This document shows, piece after piece, positions 19,421-25,918 of a stretch of DNA of 64,000 bases; positions within the stretch are counted from its first letter, which is position 1, and each line of letters opens with the position of its first letter. The notes under the pieces were generated by a model. It did no database searches. It had not been told where the DNA came from and worked only from the letters and a program-made list of their open reading frames with translations. The position numbers were made by a program, and so were the translations under genes. This DNA comes from Reichenbachiella versicolor (GTDB taxonomy: Bacteria; Bacteroidota; Bacteroidia; Cytophagales; Cyclobacteriaceae): the NCBI RefSeq assembly GCF_003171675.1, contig NZ_QFZQ01000001.1, forward strand, positions 1,030,684-1,094,683, in the 5' to 3' direction.

Positions 19421-19873
19421 ATGAAAGGATTAACCAGATTGTCAATTGCTTTATTCCTATCAACAGCTTTTCTTTTTTCGTGTGATGACGAGGATGATAA
19501 GACTGAGCTAAGCATAACCAATATCGAAGCTAAAAATCATGATGCTGAGGGTGTCGAAGTAAAACATGGAGGTACAATAGAGCTTAACTTTACGGCTATA
19601 GCAGGCGATGAGGCACGATTGGATTATTATCACATCGAACTACATGACCATCCAGAGTCAGGCAAAATAGAAGATGAGTATAGAATTATAGATGAATCTT
19701 TTAAAGACAAGGCTACTTTCAAAGGATTACGCAATGCAGATGTTCATCAGCATATAACTGTACCAGATGAAGCTAATCTAGGTGAGTACCATGTAGTGAT
19801 TGTGGTAGTGGACGAAGATGGTAATTCAGTAGATACAGAGGATGGTGATGATCATATTATTGTAGTAGAATAA
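19421..19873 (+). CDS. DUF4625 lipoprotein 1
   Basis: The 150-residue protein has a lipoprotein signal peptide with the acylated Cys at 21 (LFSC), followed by DDEDD. The rest is a single Ig-like beta-sandwich typical of DUF4625. It is very rich in Asp, Glu and His (for example YYHIELHDHPE and NADVHQHITV), which suggests metal binding at the cell surface. It lies 25 bp after the TonB receptor, so it is in the same operon. A strong terminator follows at 19881. The DUF4625 call is from sequence pattern; the role in metal capture is an inference from context. Confidence 0.82.
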   Translation: MKGLTRLSIALFLSTAFLFSCDDEDDKTELSITNIEAKNHDAEGVEVKHGGTIELNFTAIAGDEARLDYYHIELHDHPESGKIEDEYRIIDESFKDKATFKGLRNADVHQHITVPDEANLGEYHVVIVVVDEDGNSVDTEDGDDHIIVVE

Positions 19874-19880
19874 TAGTTTT

Positions 19881-19915
19881 TCAAGGCTGACAAACTTTCT
19901 ATTTGTCAGCCTTGA
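19881..19915. terminator. Hairpin terminator after first DUF4625 gene
   Basis: TCAAGGCTGACAAA (19881-19894) pairs perfectly with TTTGTCAGCCTTGA (19902-19915) around a 7 base loop. It would end the receptor-lipoprotein transcript. There is no long U-run after the stem. Confidence 0.78.
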
Positions 19916-20013
19916 ATCATATAAACGTTAGATGACATTTTGCTAAAAATTATTAGATATAGCATATATACATCGTACCTTTAATAAAGAACCTTAATTA
20001 GACACCCATAGAA

Positions 20014-20490
20014 ATGAAATATACACTCTACGTTATCCTTATAGCTGTTATAGTTTCTGCTTGTATAGAGGAAAAAGATACTGAAATAGAACAGCCTGTG
20101 ATTGAACTGCTATCACCTTCGCCATGTGATACTTTGAGGTTTGGCGAGTCCTTTAATTTTAGAGTTAAAATCACAGATAATACAGGACTAGGTAATATCA
20201 GTATGGATGTCCATCACAACTTTGGTCATCATAATCATGGAGTCCATGAATCTTGTGATATGGATGAGAAGAAAGACGCCGTGAACCCTTACTCCAATGG
20301 TTGGGTGTTTTCATTACCAGAAGAAAGAAAAGAGTATGTTTTTGATACTGGGATTACTTTTCCAGCTATGAAAGATGAAACTACAAATTATGATACTGGT
20401 GACTATCACTTTCACATCTATGTGACAGACAATGATGGCTATCAAGTATTCACCACTCTGGATATAAAAGTGTTAGATCAAGATAGTTGA
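20014..20490 (+). CDS. DUF4625 lipoprotein 2
   Basis: The 158-residue protein has a lipoprotein signal peptide with Cys17 (VSAC), then a DUF4625-type beta-sandwich. It carries a strong His cluster (DVHHNFGHHNHGVHESCD, about residues 66-83) and ends with DTGDYHFHIYVTDNDGY, the signature-like C-terminal strand shared with the preceding lipoprotein. It is probably a paralogue of that protein with a different metal-binding loop. It is separated from it by a terminator and a 140 bp gap, so it may have its own promoter. Function is inferred from composition and neighbours. Confidence 0.8.
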   Translation: MKYTLYVILIAVIVSACIEEKDTEIEQPVIELLSPSPCDTLRFGESFNFRVKITDNTGLGNISMDVHHNFGHHNHGVHESCDMDEKKDAVNPYSNGWVFSLPEERKEYVFDTGITFPAMKDETTNYDTGDYHFHIYVTDNDGYQVFTTLDIKVLDQDS

Positions 20491-21185
20491 CTTAAGCTGT
20501 GTAAGAAACAGTATTGGAGAGCGCTTGGTTTATGTAACTGAAACAAAAAAGAGTTTTTTCTCTAAGTCTATTTGCACATTTAGTCTTAAATGTAAGTTCT
20601 ACCATGTCAAGAGTGGTGTATTCCTTAGGATGGATGAGTTATTCCATATGAGAATGATTTCTACCATTAAAAAATGAATTCTACGACTTCAGGAACGAGT
20701 TCTACCACTTGACTAATCAATTATTCTAAGTGAAAAATCAGTTCTACCACTGTAGGAATGAACTATTCCATTATAAAATGGATTCTACTATATCAGGAAT
20801 GAATTCTACCATTGTAAGAATGGTTTATTCCAAGAATATATATGTTGAATCTGTGAAAAGGGGCTTGGCTTAAAAATAAAGACCGTTTTAACAGATTGTT
20901 ATTACACTCTGACTCGGAGTGGATCTAAGCATTTTATAGATGTTAATTACGTTAGGTGGGAAGCTTTTCGATTAACTAGTCTTTAAGCTTTATAACCGTT
21001 TTATGAAAAAAGTAATGAATAAGGTTATAAATACTGCTGATGGGCAAATTTATAGAATCAATATAAATTCTATAAAGTGCAGATTAACAGCGTTAAATTG
21101 CGTTTGTATTTAGTTTTCTAATGATGCTTATTGACTCTGTTAGATAGGATATAAATACTTAAAAATATTTTTAAACCGTTATGTA
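20491..21185. other. Long non-coding region containing a helically phased repeat array
   Basis: About 700 bp without a gene separates the metal locus from the duplicated modules. It contains the 12-unit array at 20597-20832. The remaining parts on either side are AT-rich and show no other clear structure. Confidence 0.6.
20597..20832. repeat. 12-unit degenerate tandem array, 20-21 bp period
   Basis: An 8 bp core TTCTACCA or variant TTATTCCA recurs with starts at 20597, 20618, 20639, 20659, 20679, 20700, 20721, 20742, 20763, 20783, 20804 and 20825. The mean spacing is 20.7 bp, close to two DNA helical turns. The exact core TTCTACCA occurs five times (units 1, 4, 6, 8 and 11). The linkers usually read like TNTARGAATGR, so neighbouring units form small dyads, for example TCCATT-ATAA-AATGGA (20767-20782) and ACCATT-GTAAG-AATGGT (20807-20823). 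Because spacings of 20 and 21 mix, it is not a coding repeat. Confidence 0.85.
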
Positions 21186-21215
21186 TTGAATTAATTAGAA
21201 CAAAACATATTTTTG
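21186..21215 (+). promoter_or_regulatory. Bacteroidota-type promoter for module A
   Basis: TTG (21186-21188), a 19 bp spacer and TATTTTTG (21208-21215) match the -33/-7 consensus TTG-N19-TAnnTTTG. The element ends 17 bp ahead of the ATG at 21233. Confidence 0.55.
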
Positions 21216-21232
21216 TTTTAAAATTTACAAGA

Positions 21233-21859
21233 ATGAAGAAACAATCAGCTATTATTTTTTTTACACTACAAATAATCACTCTAATAGGGGTATGTGGAAT
21301 AAGTTATCAAACGTATACTACGGAACAAAATTTAAGAACAACTCAGAGCAGCTTGGCTAATACCATAGCGTATATGGATGAGCTCGCCGAAAACAAAAGA
21401 ATTCAAGAGGAAATGAACAAACCGCTCATGATCGGGGATAAGGCTCCAGATTTTTCGCTAACAACCGATAGTGGGCAGCTGGTGACACTAGAATCCTATA
21501 AGGAAAAGCCGCTACTACTTGTATTTACAGAAGCAGGATGTGAATACTGCGAAGAATTCTTCCCTGTTCTCAATGATTTTGAAGAACAGAAATCAGACAT
21601 AGCAGTAGCTGTCATGCAGTTTAACTCTACTGTAGAGGAGAATAAAGCCTACAAAGAGGAGCGAGGTATAAAGGCTACATTTCTGAATGCCACCGAACAA
21701 GAACTACTCAATTACAAAGTACACAATACACTGACAGCTGTATTAATAGATAAAGAGGGAGATGTAGCTAATATTGGTGAAGTTTTTGAACTGAGCGATA
21801 TTTTAACGCTTACAGAGGCACTAGATCCATTAGTATCAACACCTGTTGGTAATATTTAA
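21233..21859 (+). CDS. Membrane-anchored TlpA/MauD-like thioredoxin, module A
   Basis: The 208-residue protein has one N-terminal membrane helix (about 6-24), a helical, probably coiled-coil stalk (about 30-62), and a redoxin domain starting at APDFSL (about 71). The active site is C103-E-Y-C106, a complete CxxC. It should face the periplasm and perform disulfide exchange on an exported partner. The partner is probably the lipoprotein encoded next, which has two conserved Cys in its mature domain (inference). A near-identical copy lies at 23707-24333; the redoxin domain is almost unchanged, while the N-terminal helix differs more. Confidence 0.88.
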   Translation: MKKQSAIIFFTLQIITLIGVCGISYQTYTTEQNLRTTQSSLANTIAYMDELAENKRIQEEMNKPLMIGDKAPDFSLTTDSGQLVTLESYKEKPLLLVFTEAGCEYCEEFFPVLNDFEEQKSDIAVAVMQFNSTVEENKAYKEERGIKATFLNATEQELLNYKVHNTLTAVLIDKEGDVANIGEVFELSDILTLTEALDPLVSTPVGNI

Positions 21860-22014
21860 AAGGACAAACTGTAAAAACTCATCTCTTTTATAACCAATCG
21901 ATCGTTTCTATCAATTGTTCACTCTATAAAAAGAGAGACTAACCATTTCTTATTTCAATAAAAACGTTTTGTGTTATAGACTGAAATCTACGCAGCGCAA
22001 ATCGAATTATCTAG

Positions 22015-22187
22015 CATCCTAGACCCGCAGGTAAGGCTAAGTATCAGTATGTGATACTGGAAAAACTATTATTCTAATAAACAGAACAAGCCTAAAGAGT
22101 TTGCAAGAAGAGGAATCTTCATGTGAAGGGAGGTATCCGAAAATCCCAAATAGAGTAGGTGTTAAACAACAATTATATTTTATGATA
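22015..22187 (+). ncRNA. Conserved, possibly structured leader ahead of pore-former gene A
   Basis: The ~175 bp before the lipoprotein start are nearly identical to the same region at 24490-24662 (about six differences), although the coding sequences downstream diverge more. Visible stems are AGTATCA/TGATACT (22040-22058), whose only change between copies is in the loop; GAAGA-GGAA-TCTTC (22107-22120) with a GNRA-type loop; and GGGA/TCCC (22128-22147). The last two lie inside CCTA/TAGG (22091-22159). A caution is that one frame stays open through most of this region into the lipoprotein gene, so part of the conservation could be coding. It matches no RNA family I know. Confidence 0.4.
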
Positions 22188-23288
22188 ATGAAAAATTGTA
22201 ATTTTTTTATGTCAGCAGTATTGCTGATGTCATTTTTCATCTTTACCGCGTGTGAAGAAGAAAGTGAAGTACTGAATGAAGCAGAGGTTGCTGCTGAGAA
22301 TGAATTGGCTATAGTCGATGTCGAGGATTTTAAATTTAGTGACAATGCAATGATCATCTCCAAGAATGGAGAAAACATGCGTCTAAAAGACTATGAGGCA
22401 AAGCAAAAAGAGGGAACTACAAACTCGTCAGGTAGATCAATTAGTACATCGAATGTAGAAACATTCACGGCACCAATTCCTACTTCAAAGAGAAGAAGTT
22501 TAATGGCAGATGATGCGGTAAGAAGAGTTTATAATTATATAAACAAAAAATTGCCACAGGGACAAGGAGCAGCTTCATTGGCTAATGATGGTATACTTAG
22601 GATTGTGAGCAATAACTATGTATTATATGACTTTAAAAATGTTCATACATCGAATGCAAGTTATGGTGTTGGTCCGAGATCCAACGCCTTCTTTCAAGTT
22701 AGACGTACTGTCAGACATCAGAGTGATGTTAAGGATATTGGACGTATCAGGAGAGAAGGTACTAATAAAATCAGAAATGAAAAGAATAAACCTATTTGGC
22801 CAAAAAGAAGGTTCGCAACCTTTACAGAGTCTAAGACTAATTCATGGGAAAGAACATACACGCATAATGTTAGTATAAATACTGGCTTTAGCGTAGAGTG
22901 GAAGTCTAGTTTTATATTCGGATCGAGCAGTTTTACTGCTTCTGTTGATTTAGGTTATTCACATTCCAATGCGTTCAGCAAAGGAGAAAGTAAGACCACT
23001 ACAAAAGCAGAGGAAGCGCATCTTGATGGTGGTATTAAAATACCTGCGCGCCAAAGTTGCGAACTCACTCTTTTCACTCAGCAAAGGAGATCAACAGATT
23101 ACTTCAAATTCGTGACAAGTGTAAAAGGCCAAGTGAGTGTTATCTACAGGCGAAACAATACTAATAATGCATTCTGGATAAAAATACCTGCCAGTGTAGT
23201 ATATCCTATGAGAATAGTCAATAATATAAATGTAATGTCTGATGAAACGGTATATGAGATATTGCCTACGAAATGTTGGAAGATATAA
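22188..23288 (+). CDS. Lipoprotein with aerolysin/ETX-MTX2-like pore-forming domain, module A
   Basis: The 366-residue protein has a lipoprotein signal with Cys22 (FTAC) and an acidic spacer. An unassigned N-terminal domain (about 90-205) follows. The C-terminal part (about 208-335) has the pattern of aerolysin-family beta pore-formers: WERTYTHNVSINTGFSVEW, then a Ser/Thr-rich alternating hairpin (FGSSSFTASVDLGYSHS, GESKTTTKAEEA), then IPARQSCELTLFTQ. Mature-domain Cys are Cys291 and Cys363, both kept in the copy at 24663. I start at the ATG that precedes the signal peptide; an upstream TTG at 22101 would bury it. The fold call is by pattern, not by search. Target membranes are unknown. Confidence 0.62.
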   Translation: MKNCNFFMSAVLLMSFFIFTACEEESEVLNEAEVAAENELAIVDVEDFKFSDNAMIISKNGENMRLKDYEAKQKEGTTNSSGRSISTSNVETFTAPIPTSKRRSLMADDAVRRVYNYINKKLPQGQGAASLANDGILRIVSNNYVLYDFKNVHTSNASYGVGPRSNAFFQVRRTVRHQSDVKDIGRIRREGTNKIRNEKNKPIWPKRRFATFTESKTNSWERTYTHNVSINTGFSVEWKSSFIFGSSSFTASVDLGYSHSNAFSKGESKTTTKAEEAHLDGGIKIPARQSCELTLFTQQRRSTDYFKFVTSVKGQVSVIYRRNNTNNAFWIKIPASVVYPMRIVNNINVMSDETVYEILPTKCWKI

Positions 23289-23295
23289 GATCTTC
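23279..23295 (+). other. Hairpin spanning the stop codon, module A
   Basis: GAAGAT (23279-23284) pairs with ATCTTC (23290-23295) around a 5 base loop containing the end of the gene. The same hairpin is kept in module B at 25751-25767 with a compensating base pair. Confidence 0.5.
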
Positions 23296-23325
23296 ATAGT
23301 GTAGATAGAGTGTATAAACAACCAA

Positions 23326-23351
23326 GGGAGAAGTTACTAGTAGCTTCTCCC
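23326..23351 (+). terminator. Hairpin terminator, module A
   Basis: GGGAGAAG (23326-23333) pairs with CTTCTCCC (23344-23351) around a 10 base loop. There is no U-run directly after it, so termination may be leaky and let transcription reach module B. Confidence 0.65.
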
Positions 23352-23706
23352 TATCTACATATATATTCGTAATTGAGTCAAACTAAATGACTAGTGTTAT
23401 ACGAGAATAGAATCAAAATATTTAAATAGTTTAAAATGTTAACTGGTTTAATCGTAATAAAACGTTATTTAAGATAATGTAAACTATGTTAGTTATAACT
23501 TTTTCTAAAAGTCATATTAATAAGATACATACAGTGCTTAAAACATTGTAAAACAGGTGTTTGTTTTAATTTTATTACGAAACATGAGTTTTAATTCAAT
23601 GTTAATTAATTTAAAAATATAAAGATTAAATTGTATTTTAATATAAATACACCGTTGTTTGTGGAGTGCAGAGGTAAATAAGATACGAAGTATAAATATT
23701 GCAATT
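23352..23706 (+). other. 355 bp spacer between modules A and B
   Basis: This very AT-rich spacer has no gene. It shows no clear similarity to the region upstream of module A, so the homology between the modules begins at the start codon of the thioredoxin gene. A weak promoter-like TTG (23631) and TTTG (23658-23661) are present at suitable spacing. Confidence 0.45.
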
Positions 23707-24333
23707 ATGAAGAAGCAATCAACTATTATCTTTTTTACATTACAAATAACAACTTTAATTGGAATATGTGGCATAGGTTATCAAACATATACTACTGAAC
23801 AAAGTTTAAAAACAACCAAGAGCAGCTTGGCTAATACCATAGCGTATATGGATGAGCTCGCTGAAAACAAAAGGATCCAAGAAGAAATGAGCAAACCGCT
23901 CATGATCGGGGATAAGGCTCCAGATTTTTCGCTAACAACCGATAGTGGACAGCCTGTGACGTTAGAATCTTATAAGGAAAAGCCGCTACTACTCGTATTT
24001 ACAGAAGCAGGATGTGAATACTGTGAAGAATTTTTCCCAGTTCTCAATGATTTTCTAGAACAGAAATCAGAAATAGAGGTGGCTGTCATGCAGTTTAACT
24101 CTACTGTAGAGGAGAATAAAGCCTACAAAGAGGAGCAAGGTATAAAGGCGACGTTTCTAAATGCCACCGAACAAGAACTACTCAATTATAAAGTACATAA
24201 TACACTTACAGCTGTATTAATAGACAAGGAAGGGGATGTAGCTAACATTGGTGAAGTTTTTGAACTGAGCGATATGTTAGCACTTACAGAGGCACTAGAT
24301 CCATTAGTAGCGATTCCTGTAGGTGAGATTTAA
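23707..24333 (+). CDS. Membrane-anchored TlpA/MauD-like thioredoxin, module B
   Basis: This 208-residue protein is the tandem copy of the one at 21233, with the same length, membrane helix, coiled stalk and redoxin domain. The CxxC site CEYC is at residues 103-106. Differences are few and mostly conservative (for example LTLTEA to LALTEA near the end). I start at the ATG at 23707, which matches module A; an in-frame TTG at 23659 would add a 16-residue tail with no equivalent in module A. It probably acts on the lipoprotein encoded at 24663 (inference). Confidence 0.88.
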   Translation: MKKQSTIIFFTLQITTLIGICGIGYQTYTTEQSLKTTKSSLANTIAYMDELAENKRIQEEMSKPLMIGDKAPDFSLTTDSGQPVTLESYKEKPLLLVFTEAGCEYCEEFFPVLNDFLEQKSEIEVAVMQFNSTVEENKAYKEEQGIKATFLNATEQELLNYKVHNTLTAVLIDKEGDVANIGEVFELSDMLALTEALDPLVAIPVGEI

Positions 24334-24489
24334 AAGGACAAACTGCAAAAACTCTTTTCTTTCAAGGCCAGTCTAATCATTTCTATCAATTGTTCACTCT
24401 TTAAAAAGGGATACTAACCATTTCTTATTTCTATAAAAACGTTTTGTGTTATAGATTCAGATCTATGCAGCACAAATCGATTTATCTAG

Positions 24490-24662
24490 CATCCTATACC
24501 CGCAGGTAAGGCTAAGTATCAGTAGGTGATACTGGAAAAACTATCATTCTAATAAACAGAACAAGCCTAAAGAGTTTGCAAGAAGAGGAATCTTCATGTG
24601 AAGGGAGGTATCCGAAAATCCCGAATAGAGTAGGTGTTAAACAACAATTATATTTTATGTTA
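24490..24662 (+). ncRNA. Conserved, possibly structured leader ahead of pore-former gene B
   Basis: This is the second copy of the leader described at 22015-22187. The AGTATCA/TGATACT stem is unchanged and its loop has a single T to G change. The GAAGA-GGAA-TCTTC hairpin and the GGGA/TCCC pairing are identical. The other differences from module A are scattered single bases. Confidence 0.4.
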
Positions 24663-25760
24663 ATGAAAAATTGTAATTTTTTTATGTCAGCACTTTTGCT
24701 GATGTCATTTTTCATCTTTACTGCGTGTGAAGAAGAAAATGAAGTATTGAACGAAGCAGAAGTTGCTGCTGAGAATGAACTGGCTATACACGATGTCGAG
24801 GATTTCAAATTTAGTGACAATGCGATGATCATCTCGAAGAGCGGGGAAAACATGCGTCTAAAAGACTACGAGGCGAAGCAAAAAGAGGGAACTAAAAACT
24901 CGTCAGGTAGATCATTCACCACATCGAATGTGGAAAAATTCACCGCGCCAATACCTACTTCGGAGAGAAGAAGCTTGATGGCCAATGATGTGGTAAGGAG
25001 AGTTTATGATTATTTACTCAAGCATAAACCACATGGTACGCCAGCTTCGATACATAATAAGGGTATACTTAGGTTGGTAAGCAATAACTACGTATTGTAT
25101 GATGCTCATAATCTTTATGAACCCAGTTCAAGTTATGGTCTTGGTCCGAAAGCCAATGCATACTTTGAAGTTAAGCGAACGGTCAGACACAAAAGTGATA
25201 TTAAGGATATAGGACGTATCAGAAGAGAGGGCACTAATAAAATCAGAAATGAAAAGAATAAGCCTATTTGGCCTCAAAGAAGATTCTCGACATTTACTGA
25301 GTCTACGACTGATTCATGGGAAAGAACATACACTCATAATGTAAGTGTAAATGCGGGCTTTAGTGTAGAATGGTCGTCTAGTTTTATATTCGGGTCTAGC
25401 AGTTTTAGTGCATCGATTGATTTAGGTTATTCACATACCAATGCGTTCAGCAGAGGTGGCAGTAAAACCACGTCTAAAACAGAGGAAGCGCATCTAGATG
25501 GAGGTATTAGAATACCGGCGCGTCAAACTTGCGAACTCACTCTTTTCACTCAAAAAAGAAGAGCAACAGATTACTTTAAATTCCTAACAACTGTACAGGG
25601 TAAAGTAAGTGTTGTTTATAGGGGCAACAATACTAATAATGCGTACTGGACACAGGTACCAGCTAGTGTTATTTATCCTATGAGAATAGTAAACAACATT
25701 AATGTAATGTCTGATGAAACCGTGTATGAGATATTGCCTACGAAATGTTGGAAGATATAA
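24663..25760 (+). CDS. Lipoprotein with aerolysin/ETX-MTX2-like pore-forming domain, module B
   Basis: The 365-residue protein is a paralogue of the one at 22188. The signal peptide and first 90 residues are nearly identical, while the middle domain (about 105-175) differs clearly (for example LLKHKPHGTPASIHNK in place of the corresponding module A residues). The pore-forming-like C-terminal part is kept, including the alternating Ser/Thr hairpin and the two conserved Cys. This pattern, with a constant exported leader and pore part and a variable middle, suggests that the middle domain decides target or ligand specificity (inference). The fold assignment carries the same uncertainty as for module A. 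Confidence 0.62.
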   Translation: MKNCNFFMSALLLMSFFIFTACEEENEVLNEAEVAAENELAIHDVEDFKFSDNAMIISKSGENMRLKDYEAKQKEGTKNSSGRSFTTSNVEKFTAPIPTSERRSLMANDVVRRVYDYLLKHKPHGTPASIHNKGILRLVSNNYVLYDAHNLYEPSSSYGLGPKANAYFEVKRTVRHKSDIKDIGRIRREGTNKIRNEKNKPIWPQRRFSTFTESTTDSWERTYTHNVSVNAGFSVEWSSSFIFGSSSFSASIDLGYSHTNAFSRGGSKTTSKTEEAHLDGGIRIPARQTCELTLFTQKRRATDYFKFLTTVQGKVSVVYRGNNTNNAYWTQVPASVIYPMRIVNNINVMSDETVYEILPTKCWKI

Positions 25761-25767
25761 TATCTTC
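25751..25767 (+). other. Hairpin spanning the stop codon, module B
   Basis: GAAGATA (25751-25757) pairs with TATCTTC (25761-25767) with the stop TAA in the loop. It parallels the hairpin at 23279 in module A. Confidence 0.5.
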
Positions 25768-25797
25768 GTAGTGTAGATAGATTGTATAAACAACCAC

Positions 25798-25832
25798 GGG
25801 AGAAGTTAGTAGTAGCTTCTCCCTATTTTTTA
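25798..25832 (+). terminator. Rho-independent terminator, module B
   Basis: GGGAGAAG (25798-25805) pairs with CTTCTCCC (25816-25823) and is followed by TATTTTTT, a good U-tract. The stem is identical to that of module A, but only this copy has the U-tract. Confidence 0.82.
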
Positions 25833-25918
25833 TAATAATTCTAGAAAATCAATAGCCTCGTAGATTATGAGAGATACGAAGAGCAAACTACCGAACTCAG
25901 CTTTAGGCTTTTCTTTGA

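Noticed and set aside
20597..20832. Repeat array as a coding heptapeptide repeat
   Set aside because: Spacings of 20 and 21 bp are mixed, so no frame is kept, and stops occur in the frames.
22101..22187. Pore-former gene A starting at the upstream TTG (22101)
   Set aside because: That start would place the lipoprotein signal peptide about 30 residues inside the protein. The ATG at 22188 fits a normal signal. The open upstream frame is noted as a caveat for the leader.
22037..22378. Minus-strand frames opposite the start of the pore-former genes (also 24512-24853)
   Set aside because: They are conserved only because the plus-strand sequence is duplicated. They overlap the signal-peptide coding region and have no recognised domain.
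21233..25760. Insertion sequence or transposon origin of the module duplication
   Set aside because: No transposase gene, terminal inverted repeats or target duplications were seen around the modules; simple tandem duplication explains it.
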